Shown one piece after another: positions 17,697 through 27,393 of a stretch of 64,000 nucleotides of DNA. Source of the DNA: CALSMU01 sp965230225 (GTDB lineage: Bacteria; Bacteroidota; Bacteroidia; Flavobacteriales_D; Parvicellaceae); assembly GCA_965230225.1 (NCBI GenBank), contig CBDDKM010000010.1:434001-498000 (forward strand). The letters run 5' to 3'. The position numbers were made by a program, and so were the translations under genes. Every line of letters begins with the position of its first letter. Position 1 is the stretch's first letter. The notes under the pieces were generated by a model. The model saw nothing but the letters and a program-made list of their open reading frames with translations, did not search any database and was not told the DNA's origin.

Positions 17697-18296
17697 ATGA
17701 GAACAAAAATTCAGCAACTTATTCAGAAAGAAATTGAAGCAATTCAGAACATTCCAATTGATGGAGTGCTAGAAAATGCTGTTGATATAATTCTCCAACA
17801 AGTTCATGAAAAAAGAGGGAAAGTTGTTGTAAGTGGAATGGGTAAAGCTGGCCAAATAGGCATCAACATTGCCACAACATTGAGCTCTACAGGAACACCT
17901 GCCATTTTCATTCACCCGAGCGAAGCACAACATGGCGATTTGGGAATGATTCAGGAAAACGACGCCCTGTTCTTAATTTCCAACTCAGGAAAAACAAGGG
18001 AAGTATTAGAATTTGAAATTCTGGCTAAAAGACTTCACCCTAACATTAAAATTATTTGTTTGGTGGGTAATAATGAGTCGGACTTAGCAAAGATTTCTGA
18101 TGTGTGCCTTTACACAGGACATCCTGAAGAAATTTGCCCTCTGGGCTTAACCCCAACCACATCTACTACAGCTATGACAGTGGTGGGAGATATATTAGTG
18201 GTAACACTAATGGAAAAAATAAACTTTACAAAAGAAGAATACGCCAAGCGCCACCACAGTGGTTATCTGGGGCAAAAAGCCAGAGGAGATGAATAG
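17697..18296 (+). CDS. kdsD: SIS-domain arabinose-5-phosphate isomerase, CBS-less KdsD/KpsF type
   Basis: Converts ribulose-5-phosphate to arabinose-5-phosphate, the first Kdo precursor. The SIS fold is clear: SGMGKAGQIG near residue 46, the substrate loop STGTPAIFIHPSEAQHGDLG, SNSGKTREVL near 98, and the family-typical C-terminal HHSGYLGQKA. At 199 residues it lacks the two C-terminal CBS domains of E. coli KdsD (about 328 residues), so any regulation through those domains is absent. The last 8 bases overlap kdsA, which indicates coupling. Assignment rests on motifs plus position between kdsB and kdsA. Confidence 0.88.
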   Translation: MRTKIQQLIQKEIEAIQNIPIDGVLENAVDIILQQVHEKRGKVVVSGMGKAGQIGINIATTLSSTGTPAIFIHPSEAQHGDLGMIQENDALFLISNSGKTREVLEFEILAKRLHPNIKIICLVGNNESDLAKISDVCLYTGHPEEICPLGLTPTTSTTAMTVVGDILVVTLMEKINFTKEEYAKRHHSGYLGQKARGDE

Positions 18297-19068
18297 ATTT
18301 AAATTGATTGCAGGACCATGTGCCATTGAAGACAAGGAAACTGCTCTATTGATAGGAAAAACTGTTAAAGAAATTTGCGATGAACTAGATTTTGAATTCA
18401 TCTTCAAAGGAAGTTACCGAAAAGCAAATCGATCCAGATTGGACAGCTTTACTGGTATAGGAGATGAAAAAGCCTTAACCATTTTAAAGGAAGTAGGACA
18501 AGAACTAGGTGTTGAAACCATTACCGACGTACACGAGAGTCATGAAGTGGAATTGGCTTCTCAATATGTTGACCACTTGCAAATTCCAGCTTTTTTATGT
18601 CGTCAAACAGAATTGTTATTAGCAGCAGGAAGATCTGGATGTGGAGTAAACATAAAAAAGGGACAGTTTGTATCTCCTGAATCGATGGGGTTTCCATTAG
18701 AAAAAGTGCTTTCAACCGGAAATAAAAATGCATGGCTTTGCGAAAGAGGATTTAGCTTTGGATATAGTGACCTAATTGTAGATGCTACTGCCATTCACAG
18801 ATTAAAACAACATGGCGCACCGGTAATTATGGACTGTACCCACTCCGTTCAAAAGCCTAATCAAACAGTTGGAGTAACCGGAGGAGATCCATCTTTGATT
18901 GAATCCATTGCGTTATCTGCTGCCGCTACCGGAGCAGATGGCTTTTTTATCGAAACTCACCCTAACCCTTCAGAAGCATTGAGTGACCCACACACGATGC
19001 TCCAACTGGATAAATTAAGACCTATTTTGGAAAAGGTAGTTAAAATTAGAACAGCCCTTAATCTATAA
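18289..19068 (+). CDS. kdsA: Kdo-8-phosphate synthase
   Basis: Condenses phosphoenolpyruvate with arabinose-5-phosphate. The product from the ATG at 18289 has 259 residues and begins MNRFKLIAGPCAIED, the classic KdsA opening. FKGSYRKANRSR and the PEP/metal-binding segments follow (DCTHSVQKPN, TGADGFFIETHPNP). An in-frame ATG at 18259 would lie deep inside kdsD and is less likely. The metal-site residue seen in metal-dependent forms and the GVNIKKGQF strand are present. No kdsC phosphatase gene is visible in the window. Confidence 0.95.
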   Translation: MNRFKLIAGPCAIEDKETALLIGKTVKEICDELDFEFIFKGSYRKANRSRLDSFTGIGDEKALTILKEVGQELGVETITDVHESHEVELASQYVDHLQIPAFLCRQTELLLAAGRSGCGVNIKKGQFVSPESMGFPLEKVLSTGNKNAWLCERGFSFGYSDLIVDATAIHRLKQHGAPVIMDCTHSVQKPNQTVGVTGGDPSLIESIALSAAATGADGFFIETHPNPSEALSDPHTMLQLDKLRPILEKVVKIRTALNL

Positions 19069-19077
19069 AATATCACC

Positions 19078-19320
19078 ATGAAAAAAGTACTTTTTATTGC
19101 TCTACTTGGAGTAGCCTTTACCGCTTGTAAAAGTGAAGAACAAAAATTAGCAGAACACATGTGCGAATGCCTTGAAACCACAGATCGTGCTGGCTTTAAA
19201 AAGTGCATGGGAGATGACTATGATAAGTTAGGTGAATACGATCATAGTGATAAAGAGGAACATTTTATTGAAACGCTTCAATCTATCTGTCCTGAAGCTG
19301 CTGAAGGAGTATACCTTTAA
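19078..19320 (+). CDS. Small cysteine-containing lipoprotein
   Basis: An 80-residue predicted lipoprotein: signal peptide with lipobox (GVAFTAC), so Cys17 would be lipidated. The mature part is acidic and has four further cysteines (MCECLE, KKCMG, SICPE), which could form disulfides or bind a metal. It follows kdsA by nine bases and is probably in the same transcript. The function is unknown. The stop overlaps by four bases the end of the convergent gene. Confidence 0.7.
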   Translation: MKKVLFIALLGVAFTACKSEEQKLAEHMCECLETTDRAGFKKCMGDDYDKLGEYDHSDKEEHFIETLQSICPEAAEGVYL

Positions 19321-20096
19321 ATCGTAATTCCGAAGAGCAAGTAAATCATTGCTCCTTTTTCAAAATAAGATGGCTCTCTCACATCAATTAACGATAGAGG
19401 GTCATCAATTTCTTCTTCTAATAAATGATAGAATTGGTATCGTTTGGAGAATTGAACCCCACAAGTAAAGGGTAATTTATTTGATCTCAGTCTAATGGTA
19501 CAGTTTGGGTAAATACCCCACTTTCTGTACTTCCATTTTGATTCTGCATACAGTGTATTTACACCGTAAGCCCTGTTTGGATCAGTAACAATGTTACCAT
19601 GATAATCCAGATAACTCATCTGACCTGATATTGAGTCTCTAAAATACCTCACATACCCTTCTCCATAAGATGAAGTCCTGGTATAACTCCCAACACTAAG
19701 GTCAATACCACACGAAAAGAAACCTTTTCGATTGGCATTAATGCTTTCTTGTTTTAAGATTTGCCATTCTTTTTCCACTCCGATTCGAAAATCAAAAGAA
19801 GATTGATCTATGTCGGTTCCTCTATATATAATAGAAGTGTCCGTTAGCGCAACAGGCAGTTCCAATGGATAAGTTCTCTCCTCTTCTGGAAAAAGTTCTC
19901 CAACCATTGCCACTCTTAAATTTAACTGATCAAAATGGTAGAGGTATTGACCTCCTATTTCCAGTGTTGGAAAAGTCATGAAGTCAAAAGAATGGGTAAT
20001 CACTTTTGGGGAAATAGTATCGGGGTTTACGTATTCTTCCTGCGTATAAAATGTGGTCGTTACAAAAACTAAAATTGTAGTCACAATCTGTTTCAT
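19317..20096 (-). CDS. Hypothetical exported, probably outer-membrane, protein
   Basis: This 259-residue protein has a signal peptide (MKQIVTTILVFVTTTFYTQ). The mature part has many alternating aromatic strands (LEIGGQYLYHFDQLNLRVAM, WGIYPNCTIRLRSNKL) and ends in a hydrophobic strand (MIYLLFGITI), as in beta-barrel envelope proteins. No catalytic motif is visible and I do not recognise the family. It follows pbpC on the same strand by 40 bases, so the two may share a transcript. Confidence 0.6.
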   Translation of the reverse strand: MKQIVTTILVFVTTTFYTQEEYVNPDTISPKVITHSFDFMTFPTLEIGGQYLYHFDQLNLRVAMVGELFPEEERTYPLELPVALTDTSIIYRGTDIDQSSFDFRIGVEKEWQILKQESINANRKGFFSCGIDLSVGSYTRTSSYGEGYVRYFRDSISGQMSYLDYHGNIVTDPNRAYGVNTLYAESKWKYRKWGIYPNCTIRLRSNKLPFTCGVQFSKRYQFYHLLEEEIDDPLSLIDVREPSYFEKGAMIYLLFGITI

Positions 20097-20136
20097 ACCA
20101 TTAAAAACGAATCCACTTTTTATTTATTATGATTCG

Positions 20137-22515
20137 TTATTCATCTTTACCATATACTTCAAAAGTTTTAGACATTTGATATCCTAACTCATCAATTAAA
20201 GTTAGTGTGTGTTTTCCTGCTATAGGAATCAATTCCATTTGATGCACTCCCTCTGTTACTCCCAGAAATTGATCGTCCAAATGCCAGTATAACTTCGCAA
20301 ACTGATCTCGATGAGAGGCTTCAAAAACTGTTTTACTAAGCGTGCCATCTAACTGAACCGGTATATATATTTTACTCTGAGATTTAGGATAAATCACTCC
20401 AATTGGATTAATCTCTTCCAGCATATTACAATCATCTCTATAAGGAGGCAAAGGACGATAATTAGGATTTTTAGACCGGTAAAATTTCTCTACAATTGGA
20501 GGTAGAATAAACCACGGTTCTGTTCTCATTTCCAGAGCAGACATGCAAGAACTGTTCACTCTGTTCCCATTACCGTCCAAATGAATATTCTGATGATAAG
20601 GACAAGCCAATGTAGACACACATTGTTCCGGTACCCACACAGAATCTACTTGTGTACAAATATCTGATGCTCTATGCCCACTATGATGACAGACCTCCAG
20701 TAGTTTCATATTATCTGTAGGTTGATGAAACCAATCGGTTTGGGGTAAGTGATTGAATACATCAAATAATATAGGAGCTGCTGCTTTTACACCTATAATT
20801 CCAGGTCTTCCCTCTCCATCTGCATTCCCTACCCAAACACCCACTACATACTTAGGGGTTACACCAATTGCCCATGCATCTCTAAAACCAAAGCTAGTCC
20901 CTGTTTTCCAGGCAATTTTACGCGACGACGAAAACTGTTGCCAGTGAGCTTCTTCGTCAGGTCTGGTTACTTCTAACATGGCATTAAGTGTAGTCCAGGT
21001 GGCTCCAGGACTTAACAACAAATTCTCTCTACTTCTATTTCCAATGGTTTCCAATTCGTAAGAAGGTGCTATGAATTTAGCCTCTTCTCCCTTTTCGTAT
21101 TCATTTAGTGTATGCGCCATGTTAGAGTACACTGCACAAAGATCCCACAGAGATGCTTCAGCCCCTCCAAGTACCAGTGACAAACCATAATCCGACGATG
21201 GCCTGTTTACCGTAGACAATCCCATTCTATTTAATTGTCGGTGGAATTTCTGCACACCGTAATCCTGTAACATCTTAACAATAGGAACATTTAATGACCT
21301 CGCTAAAGCGTTAGAGGCAGGAACCATTCCATCATATTGTTCGTTGTAATTTTTAGGAGAGTATCCGGCTATAATGGTAGGAACATCTTCAATGATTTGT
21401 TTTGGCATCATTTCACCGGCATCCATTACTCCACCATATAAAAAAGGCTTTAATATACTACCTGTACTTCGCGGTGCACGAATTACGTCTACCGCATATC
21501 CATGTTCCGGATTATCTCCTTTTGTATTTCCTACATAAGCTAACACATTTCCTGTTTCCACCTCCAATACAAGTACTGCCGCATTATAAATTTCGTTTTC
21601 TTTCAACCTATCATGATGTATATCTACCACTCTGCGAACTTCTTCTTGTAGCGATCGTCTTACTGTAGACTGTACCCAGGTTCCTTTTTTTGAAGACGAC
21701 ACCACTCTATCCATTAAGTGTGGTGCTAAATTGGGTAATGTAGGCGGAGCATCTGGTAAGGGTTCTGAAATGGCTAACTGCAATTCTAAATCATCAATCT
21801 CTCCCACCTCATGTAGTCGATTAAGCAATCGATTCCTTTTGGCAATAAGCTCATCTCTGTTTTTCCCGGGATGCATTAAACTAGGTGCATTAGGTAACAC
21901 AGCCAATGTACAGGCCTCTGCCCAACTTAACTGATCGGCACTTCTCCCAAAATACCTCCAGGCCGCTGCATCGAGTCCTACTACATTCCCTCCCATTGGA
22001 GCGTAAGAGGCATACATGGCCAGAATATCCGATTTAGAGTAGCTCCACTCCATTCTGGTGGCTTGATAAACCTCCACTAATTTTTCCCAAATGGACCTAG
22101 ATTTCCCTTTTCTGGATAATCGAATGGTTTGCATGCTAATGGTACTGCCTCCACTCACAACTCTTCCTGATCGAACATTTTGCATCATAGCTCTACCAAA
22201 TGCTTTAAAGCTAAACCCCATGTGGGAATAGAAGTCTCGATCTTCGAACTGAATAATGGCTTTCTTGAATTTATAAGGGACGTCCTTTCGAGGAGGAAAC
22301 CTCCATTGTCCATCATCAGCTATTCTGGCGGAAAGTATATTGCCATGCTCATCTGCTAATACGGTACAGGTAGGATCGTTAAACAGATTGGAGGGTAAAC
22401 AGAATAACCAAACCACAAAGTTGATCAGGATGAAAGCCAACAGATAGTATTTTATCCGCACTAGCTTCTTCCACCCCCAAACAAAAGGAGTTCTGATATA
22501 TCGCCACCATTTCAC
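20137..22515 (-). CDS. pbpC: Penicillin-binding protein 1C (bifunctional class A PBP)
   Basis: A 792-residue peptidoglycan synthase. One N-terminal transmembrane anchor (about 24-43) precedes a GT51 glycosyltransferase domain (QFEDRDFYSHMGFS and GGSTISMQT). Then comes a transpeptidase domain with SxxK in STGSILKPF and the KTGTS box, and a C-terminal PBP1C (BiPBP_C) domain from about residue 700. That C-terminal domain is diagnostic for PBP1C. The start is GTG (22515), with a TTG two codons upstream as an alternative. PBP1C is usually linked with a bacterial alpha-2-macroglobulin; here the only such gene is 13 kb to the right. Confidence 0.95.
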   Translation of the reverse strand: MKWWRYIRTPFVWGWKKLVRIKYYLLAFILINFVVWLFCLPSNLFNDPTCTVLADEHGNILSARIADDGQWRFPPRKDVPYKFKKAIIQFEDRDFYSHMGFSFKAFGRAMMQNVRSGRVVSGGSTISMQTIRLSRKGKSRSIWEKLVEVYQATRMEWSYSKSDILAMYASYAPMGGNVVGLDAAAWRYFGRSADQLSWAEACTLAVLPNAPSLMHPGKNRDELIAKRNRLLNRLHEVGEIDDLELQLAISEPLPDAPPTLPNLAPHLMDRVVSSSKKGTWVQSTVRRSLQEEVRRVVDIHHDRLKENEIYNAAVLVLEVETGNVLAYVGNTKGDNPEHGYAVDVIRAPRSTGSILKPFLYGGVMDAGEMMPKQIIEDVPTIIAGYSPKNYNEQYDGMVPASNALARSLNVPIVKMLQDYGVQKFHRQLNRMGLSTVNRPSSDYGLSLVLGGAEASLWDLCAVYSNMAHTLNEYEKGEEAKFIAPSYELETIGNRSRENLLLSPGATWTTLNAMLEVTRPDEEAHWQQFSSSRKIAWKTGTSFGFRDAWAIGVTPKYVVGVWVGNADGEGRPGIIGVKAAAPILFDVFNHLPQTDWFHQPTDNMKLLEVCHHSGHRASDICTQVDSVWVPEQCVSTLACPYHQNIHLDGNGNRVNSSCMSALEMRTEPWFILPPIVEKFYRSKNPNYRPLPPYRDDCNMLEEINPIGVIYPKSQSKIYIPVQLDGTLSKTVFEASHRDQFAKLYWHLDDQFLGVTEGVHQMELIPIAGKHTLTLIDELGYQMSKTFEVYGKDE

Positions 22516-22616
22516 ACTACCAAATTAGGTTTAAATACTACAACATTTACCTCTAGTGAATAATAGTGAAGTAGTAATTATTATCAGTAGTAAATCAGCA
22601 AGTTTCCGAAAATTTC

Positions 22617-23102
22617 TTAATTCAAAAGCTCCAGGACCTCCTCTAAGGATGAGACTACATGATCAGCAGCTAAATAATACTTCTCCCTTTCATTCAGTTT
22701 TTCACCAATAAAGGATTTTAGCTCGTCATCATTCATGTTCTTTAATAATGGTCTTGAACCATCATCTTTTCTCAGTCTTGAAAACAATTCATTGATTGAA
22801 GGATTAATGTAAAACGTTGTTCCTAAACGTTTCAATACTTCTATATTATTATTAAAGCATGGAAGTCCTCCGCCAACGGAAATCACAGCTCTTTTAGGGC
22901 TTAGTTGCTTGATTAAATCTTCCTCTAGCTTCCTAAAGTAGATTTCGCCTTGGGTTTTAAAAATATCAGAAATACTTTTAGACTCTTGTTTTTCGATGAG
23001 TTCATCAGTGTCCATAAACTCAATTCCCAATCTACTTGAAATGGCTTTTCCCATGGTAGACTTACCACACCCCATGAAACCTATCAAAATGATGTTTTCC
23101 AT
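22617..23102 (-). CDS. aroK: Shikimate kinase
   Basis: Phosphorylates shikimate at the 3-OH in aromatic amino acid synthesis. At 161 residues it has the Walker A GFMGCGKST (8-16), the shikimate-binding DTD (31-33), SVGGGLPC, and the lid segment with Arg-Pro-Leu (RPLLKN). Typical length for the monomeric enzyme. Its ATG shares an A with the stop of the upstream gene (TAATG), so it is translationally coupled to it. Confidence 0.95.
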   Translation of the reverse strand: MENIILIGFMGCGKSTMGKAISSRLGIEFMDTDELIEKQESKSISDIFKTQGEIYFRKLEEDLIKQLSPKRAVISVGGGLPCFNNNIEVLKRLGTTFYINPSINELFSRLRKDDGSRPLLKNMNDDELKSFIGEKLNEREKYYLAADHVVSSLEEVLELLN

Positions 23103-23662
23103 TATTTGGCGTTAAACATGGTTAAGTAATGAACCACCTGATTGGCATACTCTTCAAAATCAAACTCCTTTGCGTCATTAATCATTACATCGTAAAATGG
23201 TTCATTGTCATCACTAAATCTTCCCACCTTTAATTTGGCTTGAGACTTAAGAAGTACATAACGCAGTGGAATATTTACATAATCCATAAAGTCGATTAGA
23301 ACATCGTACTTTTCCTGTACAAAATTATCTACCGTAGTAGAAGTTGGTATTCCATTCCAACTCAGTTCTTTTCGGGTAAAAAAATCAAATTCCAATTTGG
23401 ACTGCAAAAAGAATGGTTCATCTTTATCATCAAAATACCCCAACACCTTCACAGTTCTGATTCCAAATTCGCCTTTAAGGTACTTAACGAACTTCATGAT
23501 TTTCTTGTAATCCTCTTCTTCTTTAACCTTGTAAAGAATTGCCACAGAATTAGCATCGTTCAGATTACAAATGGTTGCTTGACGAACAGCGGAAGACCTT
23601 TTGAGTTCCTTTTTTATAACTCGCCAACCAGCTTTTGATTTTATGTCGTCCAAAAATCCCAT
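23102..23662 (-). CDS. Conserved Bacteroidota protein (DUF6913-like)
   Basis: A 186-residue soluble alpha/beta protein without signal or membrane segment. Visible features are a basic N-terminal helix (MGFLDDIKSKAGWRVIKKEL), a strand-loop NDANSVAILYKV, the segment KVLGYFDDKDEPFF, and a C-terminal acidic helix ending VVHYLTMFNAK. I recall this pattern in proteins annotated as DUF6913 in Bacteroidota; the function is unknown. It has a perfect -7 box six bases before its ATG and a TAATG overlap with aroK. Confidence 0.75.
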   Translation of the reverse strand: MGFLDDIKSKAGWRVIKKELKRSSAVRQATICNLNDANSVAILYKVKEEEDYKKIMKFVKYLKGEFGIRTVKVLGYFDDKDEPFFLQSKLEFDFFTRKELSWNGIPTSTTVDNFVQEKYDVLIDFMDYVNIPLRYVLLKSQAKLKVGRFSDDNEPFYDVMINDAKEFDFEEYANQVVHYLTMFNAK

Positions 23663-23668
23663 TCCTTA

Positions 23669-23676
23669 CAAAGGTA
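23669..23676 (-). promoter_or_regulatory. -7 box (TACCTTTG) six bases from an ATG
   Basis: Perfect minus-strand TAnnTTTG ending six bases before the ATG at 23662. A leaderless or near-leaderless transcript of this gene and aroK is expected. Confidence 0.55.
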
Positions 23677-23739
23677 AGGATTGAAAATAACGAATAGTAG
23701 AATAAACCATTATCTATTAACAACTAATTGGGAAATTCC

Positions 23740-25800
23740 TTAAAACAATGACCCCTGAACAGATTCAGGTCCTTTATCTTCCTCTTCTTTCGTTTCTCCT
23801 CCAACCATGCTCAAAAAATCAGATTCAGAAATCATCGGTATCCCCAAATCTTCAGCTTTTTTAAGCTTACTAGGCCCCATGTTTTCTCCTCTAATGAGAT
23901 AATCCGTTTTCTTGGAAATAGACCCAGAATTTTTACCTCCATTCAATTCAATCAATTTTTTTAGATCATTTCGGGACATTTCAAAAGTTCCCGAAACCAC
24001 AAAGACCTTCCCGGTTAAAGCATCAGAGGCTCCTTCCAATTCGGTTTCGTCCATGGCAAATTGTAAGCCCTTTTGTTTAAGTCTCTCAATTATTTCCAGG
24101 TTGTTCTCATCACCAAAATAGTCAATTACACTTTCAGCAATTCTCCCCCCAATTTCATCCACTGCTATCAATTCTTCTTCGGTGGCTTTTGCCAGGGCAT
24201 CTACTGTAATGAAATGCTTTGCTAATTTTTTCGCTACTGTCTCCCCTACATATCTAATTCCCAATGCAAAAAGCACTCTTTCAAATGGAATTTTCTTAGA
24301 ATTCTCCAATCCTTCCAACAGGTTATTGACAGATTTCTCTGCCATTCTTTCCAATGGTAATAATTGATCCTTTGTTAGGTCGTATAAATCAGCAATGTTG
24401 TTGATTAATTTAGCTTCGAACAGTTGATCCACAGTTTCAGCACCTAACCCATCAACATCCATCATTTTGCGCCCAATAAAATGTTCCATCTTCCCCTTAA
24501 TCTGTGGAGGACATCCATATTCGTTAGGACAATAATGCTGGGCTTCTCCTTCCTTTCGGATCAACTCTGTTCCACATTCGGGGCACTCTTCAATGTACTT
24601 GGTAGGTACCGAACCAGAAGGTCTTTTACCTGGATCGAACCCCAATATTTTAGGTATAATCTCCCCTCCCTTCTCCACGTACACAGTATCTCCAACTCGT
24701 AAGTCCAATTTCTCTATTTGATCAGCATTGTGCATACTGGCCCTCTTAACAGTTGTTCCTGCCAGCAATACAGGCTCGAGGTTAGCCACTGGTGTAATAG
24801 CTCCAGTTCTTCCTACCTGATAGGTAATTTCATTTAGCTTTGTGGATACTCTTTCTGCTTTAAACTTGTAGGCAATTGCCCACCTTGGTGATTTTGCAGT
24901 AAAACCAAGTTCTTCCTGCTTATCATAACTGTTTACCTTAATTACAATTCCATCAATTTCAAATGGAAGATTTTTCCTCTCTTCATCCCAATAGTCAATA
25001 AATTCCATTATCCCCTCTATCGAATGAGTCTTACGGATATATCTATCTTCCTCTTTTGGTACCTTAAACCCATATTCACCAGCTGCAACTAATCCTTCGT
25101 AATGAGATCGCTGCGGCAAATTATCTCCGTAAAGAGCATATAAGAAACAATCTAATCCTCTTGAAGCAACTACGGATGAATCTTGCATCTTAATGGTTCC
25201 TGAAGCCGTATTTCTAGGGTTGGCAAACTCAGGTTCTCCTGCAGCCTTTCTTGCTTCATTCAATTGAGCAAACTTATCCAATGGAAAAACAATTTCTCCT
25301 CTGATGTCAAAATCAGCCGGGTAATCCCCCGTTAATTGCAGAGGAATACTTTTTATAGTTCTAACATTGGCGGTAACCTCTTCTCCTTTTGCTCCATCCC
25401 CTCTGGTTACTGCCCTTAACAGTTTCCCATCCTTATAAGTCAAACTAATTGCCACTCCATCATACTTTAATTCGCAGATGTATTCTACTTCCTGATCAAT
25501 CAGTTTATGAATTCTATTTTCGAAGTCTACAATTTCCTCTTTGGAATAGCTATTACTCAACGATAGCATTGGAAACCGATGTTCCACAGTATCAAACTTC
25601 TTGGTGATATCTCCTCCCACTCTTTTAGTAGGAGAATTTTCGTCTGCCCATTCAGGGTGTTTTTCCTCCAGCTCCTGTAATTCTTTGAGCATCATATCAA
25701 AATCGTAATCAGATATGGTGGGCTGACTTAATACGTAATAATTATAATTATGCTGATTTAATTCGCTAGTAAGTGTTTCTATTCTCTTCTTTGGATCCAT
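23740..25800 (-). CDS. ligA: NAD-dependent DNA ligase
   Basis: Seals nicks in replication and repair. The 686 residues hold the Ia domain, the nucleotidyltransferase core with adenylated Lys112 in LKYDGV, and an OB fold (RVGDTVYVEKGGEIIPK). A Cys4 zinc site follows (CPECG and CPNEYGC), then tandem HhH motifs, and a C-terminal BRCT domain from about 600 (GKVFVVSGTFEMSR). All expected parts are present and the length is normal. The upstream gene at 25814 ends 13 bases before it, so the two are probably co-transcribed with prmC. Confidence 0.97.
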   Translation of the reverse strand: MDPKKRIETLTSELNQHNYNYYVLSQPTISDYDFDMMLKELQELEEKHPEWADENSPTKRVGGDITKKFDTVEHRFPMLSLSNSYSKEEIVDFENRIHKLIDQEVEYICELKYDGVAISLTYKDGKLLRAVTRGDGAKGEEVTANVRTIKSIPLQLTGDYPADFDIRGEIVFPLDKFAQLNEARKAAGEPEFANPRNTASGTIKMQDSSVVASRGLDCFLYALYGDNLPQRSHYEGLVAAGEYGFKVPKEEDRYIRKTHSIEGIMEFIDYWDEERKNLPFEIDGIVIKVNSYDKQEELGFTAKSPRWAIAYKFKAERVSTKLNEITYQVGRTGAITPVANLEPVLLAGTTVKRASMHNADQIEKLDLRVGDTVYVEKGGEIIPKILGFDPGKRPSGSVPTKYIEECPECGTELIRKEGEAQHYCPNEYGCPPQIKGKMEHFIGRKMMDVDGLGAETVDQLFEAKLINNIADLYDLTKDQLLPLERMAEKSVNNLLEGLENSKKIPFERVLFALGIRYVGETVAKKLAKHFITVDALAKATEEELIAVDEIGGRIAESVIDYFGDENNLEIIERLKQKGLQFAMDETELEGASDALTGKVFVVSGTFEMSRNDLKKLIELNGGKNSGSISKKTDYLIRGENMGPSKLKKAEDLGIPMISESDFLSMVGGETKEEEDKGPESVQGSLF

Positions 25801-25813
25801 AATTTCAATCTGT

Positions 25814-26536
25814 TTACCACTCTTCCAACTCTTCTTTCTTAAAGGCCATTCTGAACAATTCTCCGAACAAAACTTTTACTGAAAAATTGTAGAATGGTGC
25901 ACTAATGGAGCTTTTTACCTGTTTATCCTCTACCAAAATAAAGCGATACCCCAATCCTGTCCCAACAGCTAACCATCTAAAAACTTTAAACTGAGCTGCG
26001 CCTCTAACTCCAAAAACGGGTACCCCCCCTTTCATAAACTGCTCTGTTCTGGTGGAATCTTTCACTTTATAAGAAAGCGTAATTTCTCCTCCTCCAAAAT
26101 TTACAGGAGTAGATAACTGCCATCTTTTAGAATTGTACCAAATGGGCTCATAAAACAACCCACTGTAAGTAAAATTAAAATATATTGTATCACTGGCATT
26201 GGGATATTCCATCGGATCTAGCTGGATTCCTTGCATTCTTATGGGGTTTCTCATCCCGTAAAACCCTAAACCAAACCTGGCCTTATCAAGGTAGGTTAAC
26301 CCTATTTTTATTCCATTGAATTTAACATTTCGGTCCATTACGAAAGATCTACGAGCATCAAAAGCAAATAGAAACTTGTACTTCTTCTGTTTTTTGGCAG
26401 AGTCCTTTATAGAAGGAGACATTAACTCTATATTACTATACGAAGACTCAAAATCACTGTCCTGAGCGAAAAATAAATTCAGTGTAACAACAGCAACTAT
26501 TAGTAATAAATATTTTTTATCGAATGGCAGCAACAA
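25814..26536 (-). CDS. Hypothetical exported protein, possibly outer-membrane barrel
   Basis: This protein of about 240 residues has an N-terminal hydrophobic signal (KKYLLLIVAVVTLNLFFAQ) and many beta-type strands (FNGIKIGLTYLDKARFGLGFYG, RWLAVGTGLGYRFILV), ending in a short acidic tail. No ATG is available: the best starts are TTG codons at 26536 or 26533, inside the last 20 bases of prmC, so its translation is probably coupled to prmC. The family is unknown. It sits between prmC and ligA on the same strand. Confidence 0.6.
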   Translation of the reverse strand: MLLPFDKKYLLLIVAVVTLNLFFAQDSDFESSYSNIELMSPSIKDSAKKQKKYKFLFAFDARRSFVMDRNVKFNGIKIGLTYLDKARFGLGFYGMRNPIRMQGIQLDPMEYPNASDTIYFNFTYSGLFYEPIWYNSKRWQLSTPVNFGGGEITLSYKVKDSTRTEQFMKGGVPVFGVRGAAQFKVFRWLAVGTGLGYRFILVEDKQVKSSISAPFYNFSVKVLFGELFRMAFKKEELEEW

Positions 26537-27380
26537 TCCTATCCTTTTGATTAATGTCTTTAATGATTCGAATATCTGAAAAACCTATGGAATTTAAAAG
26601 CTCTTGTGTTTGAGTTCCGTACTGTTCGTTAATTTCAAAATACAACCTACCTCCCGAAAGCAAATGATTATAAGCCAAATGACCAATTTTTCTGTAAAAT
26701 AACAGTGGGTCATCATTTTTGACAAATAGCGCCAAATGTGGTTCAAACTCTAAAACATTTTTACTCATTTCAGATTTTTCCTGTTCTAAGATGTAAGGAG
26801 GATTACTTACAATTGTAGTTAGCTGTCCTATCTCTTTAGGTAAACTTTCAGTCCTTAAAACATCCCCTTCTAGTGCATTCAGTTTTACATAATTTTTTGT
26901 TCCATTTTCCTTTGCAACTTCTAATGCTGCTTTGGAAACATCCATAGCGAACACCTCTGCTCCATTCAGTTTTTTTGCCAACGTAACTGCTATACACCCC
27001 GACCCAGTACCTATGTCTAGCACTCTACTGTTTGCACCTGCCTCCTTTATTATTAAATCCACCAACTCCTCTGTTTCTTGTCGTGGGATTAAAACATCAG
27101 GAGTAACTGTAAATGGCAACCCATAAAATTCTGTTTCTCCCAGAATTTGTTGAATAGGCTCTTCCTTTTTTAACCTTTTTAAGGTCCAATGAAACTGAAG
27201 CAGCTCCGATTCAGTTAATGCACTTTCTGCATTCATTCTAATTTCTATACGATTCCAATCTTTATAGTGTAAAAACACTAAATAAATCAATGATTCTACC
27301 TCTTCCGTCGGGTATATCTCTTTCAATTCGGAGCGATAGTACTCCATCATTGTATTAACCGTATTATCCGAAACAAACAT
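26517..27380 (-). CDS. prmC: Release-factor N5-glutamine methyltransferase
   Basis: Methylates the GGQ glutamine of RF1 and RF2. It has 287 residues from the ATG at 27380. The all-helical N-terminal domain precedes a class I SAM domain with VLDIGTGSGCIAV (motif I) and the signature VSNPPYILEQ. A GTG two codons earlier (27386) is in frame, but it lies in the promoter element, so ATG is preferred. Length and order are normal for PrmC/HemK. Confidence 0.94.
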   Translation of the reverse strand: MFVSDNTVNTMMEYYRSELKEIYPTEEVESLIYLVFLHYKDWNRIEIRMNAESALTESELLQFHWTLKRLKKEEPIQQILGETEFYGLPFTVTPDVLIPRQETEELVDLIIKEAGANSRVLDIGTGSGCIAVTLAKKLNGAEVFAMDVSKAALEVAKENGTKNYVKLNALEGDVLRTESLPKEIGQLTTIVSNPPYILEQEKSEMSKNVLEFEPHLALFVKNDDPLLFYRKIGHLAYNHLLSGGRLYFEINEQYGTQTQELLNSIGFSDIRIIKDINQKDRIVAAIR

Positions 27381-27385
27381 TTTCA

Positions 27386-27393
27386 CAAAGGTA
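27386..27393 (-). promoter_or_regulatory. -7 box (TACCTTTG) five bases before prmC
   Basis: Perfect minus-strand TAnnTTTG ending five bases before the ATG at 27380; it decides the start codon and predicts a leaderless mRNA. Confidence 0.55.
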
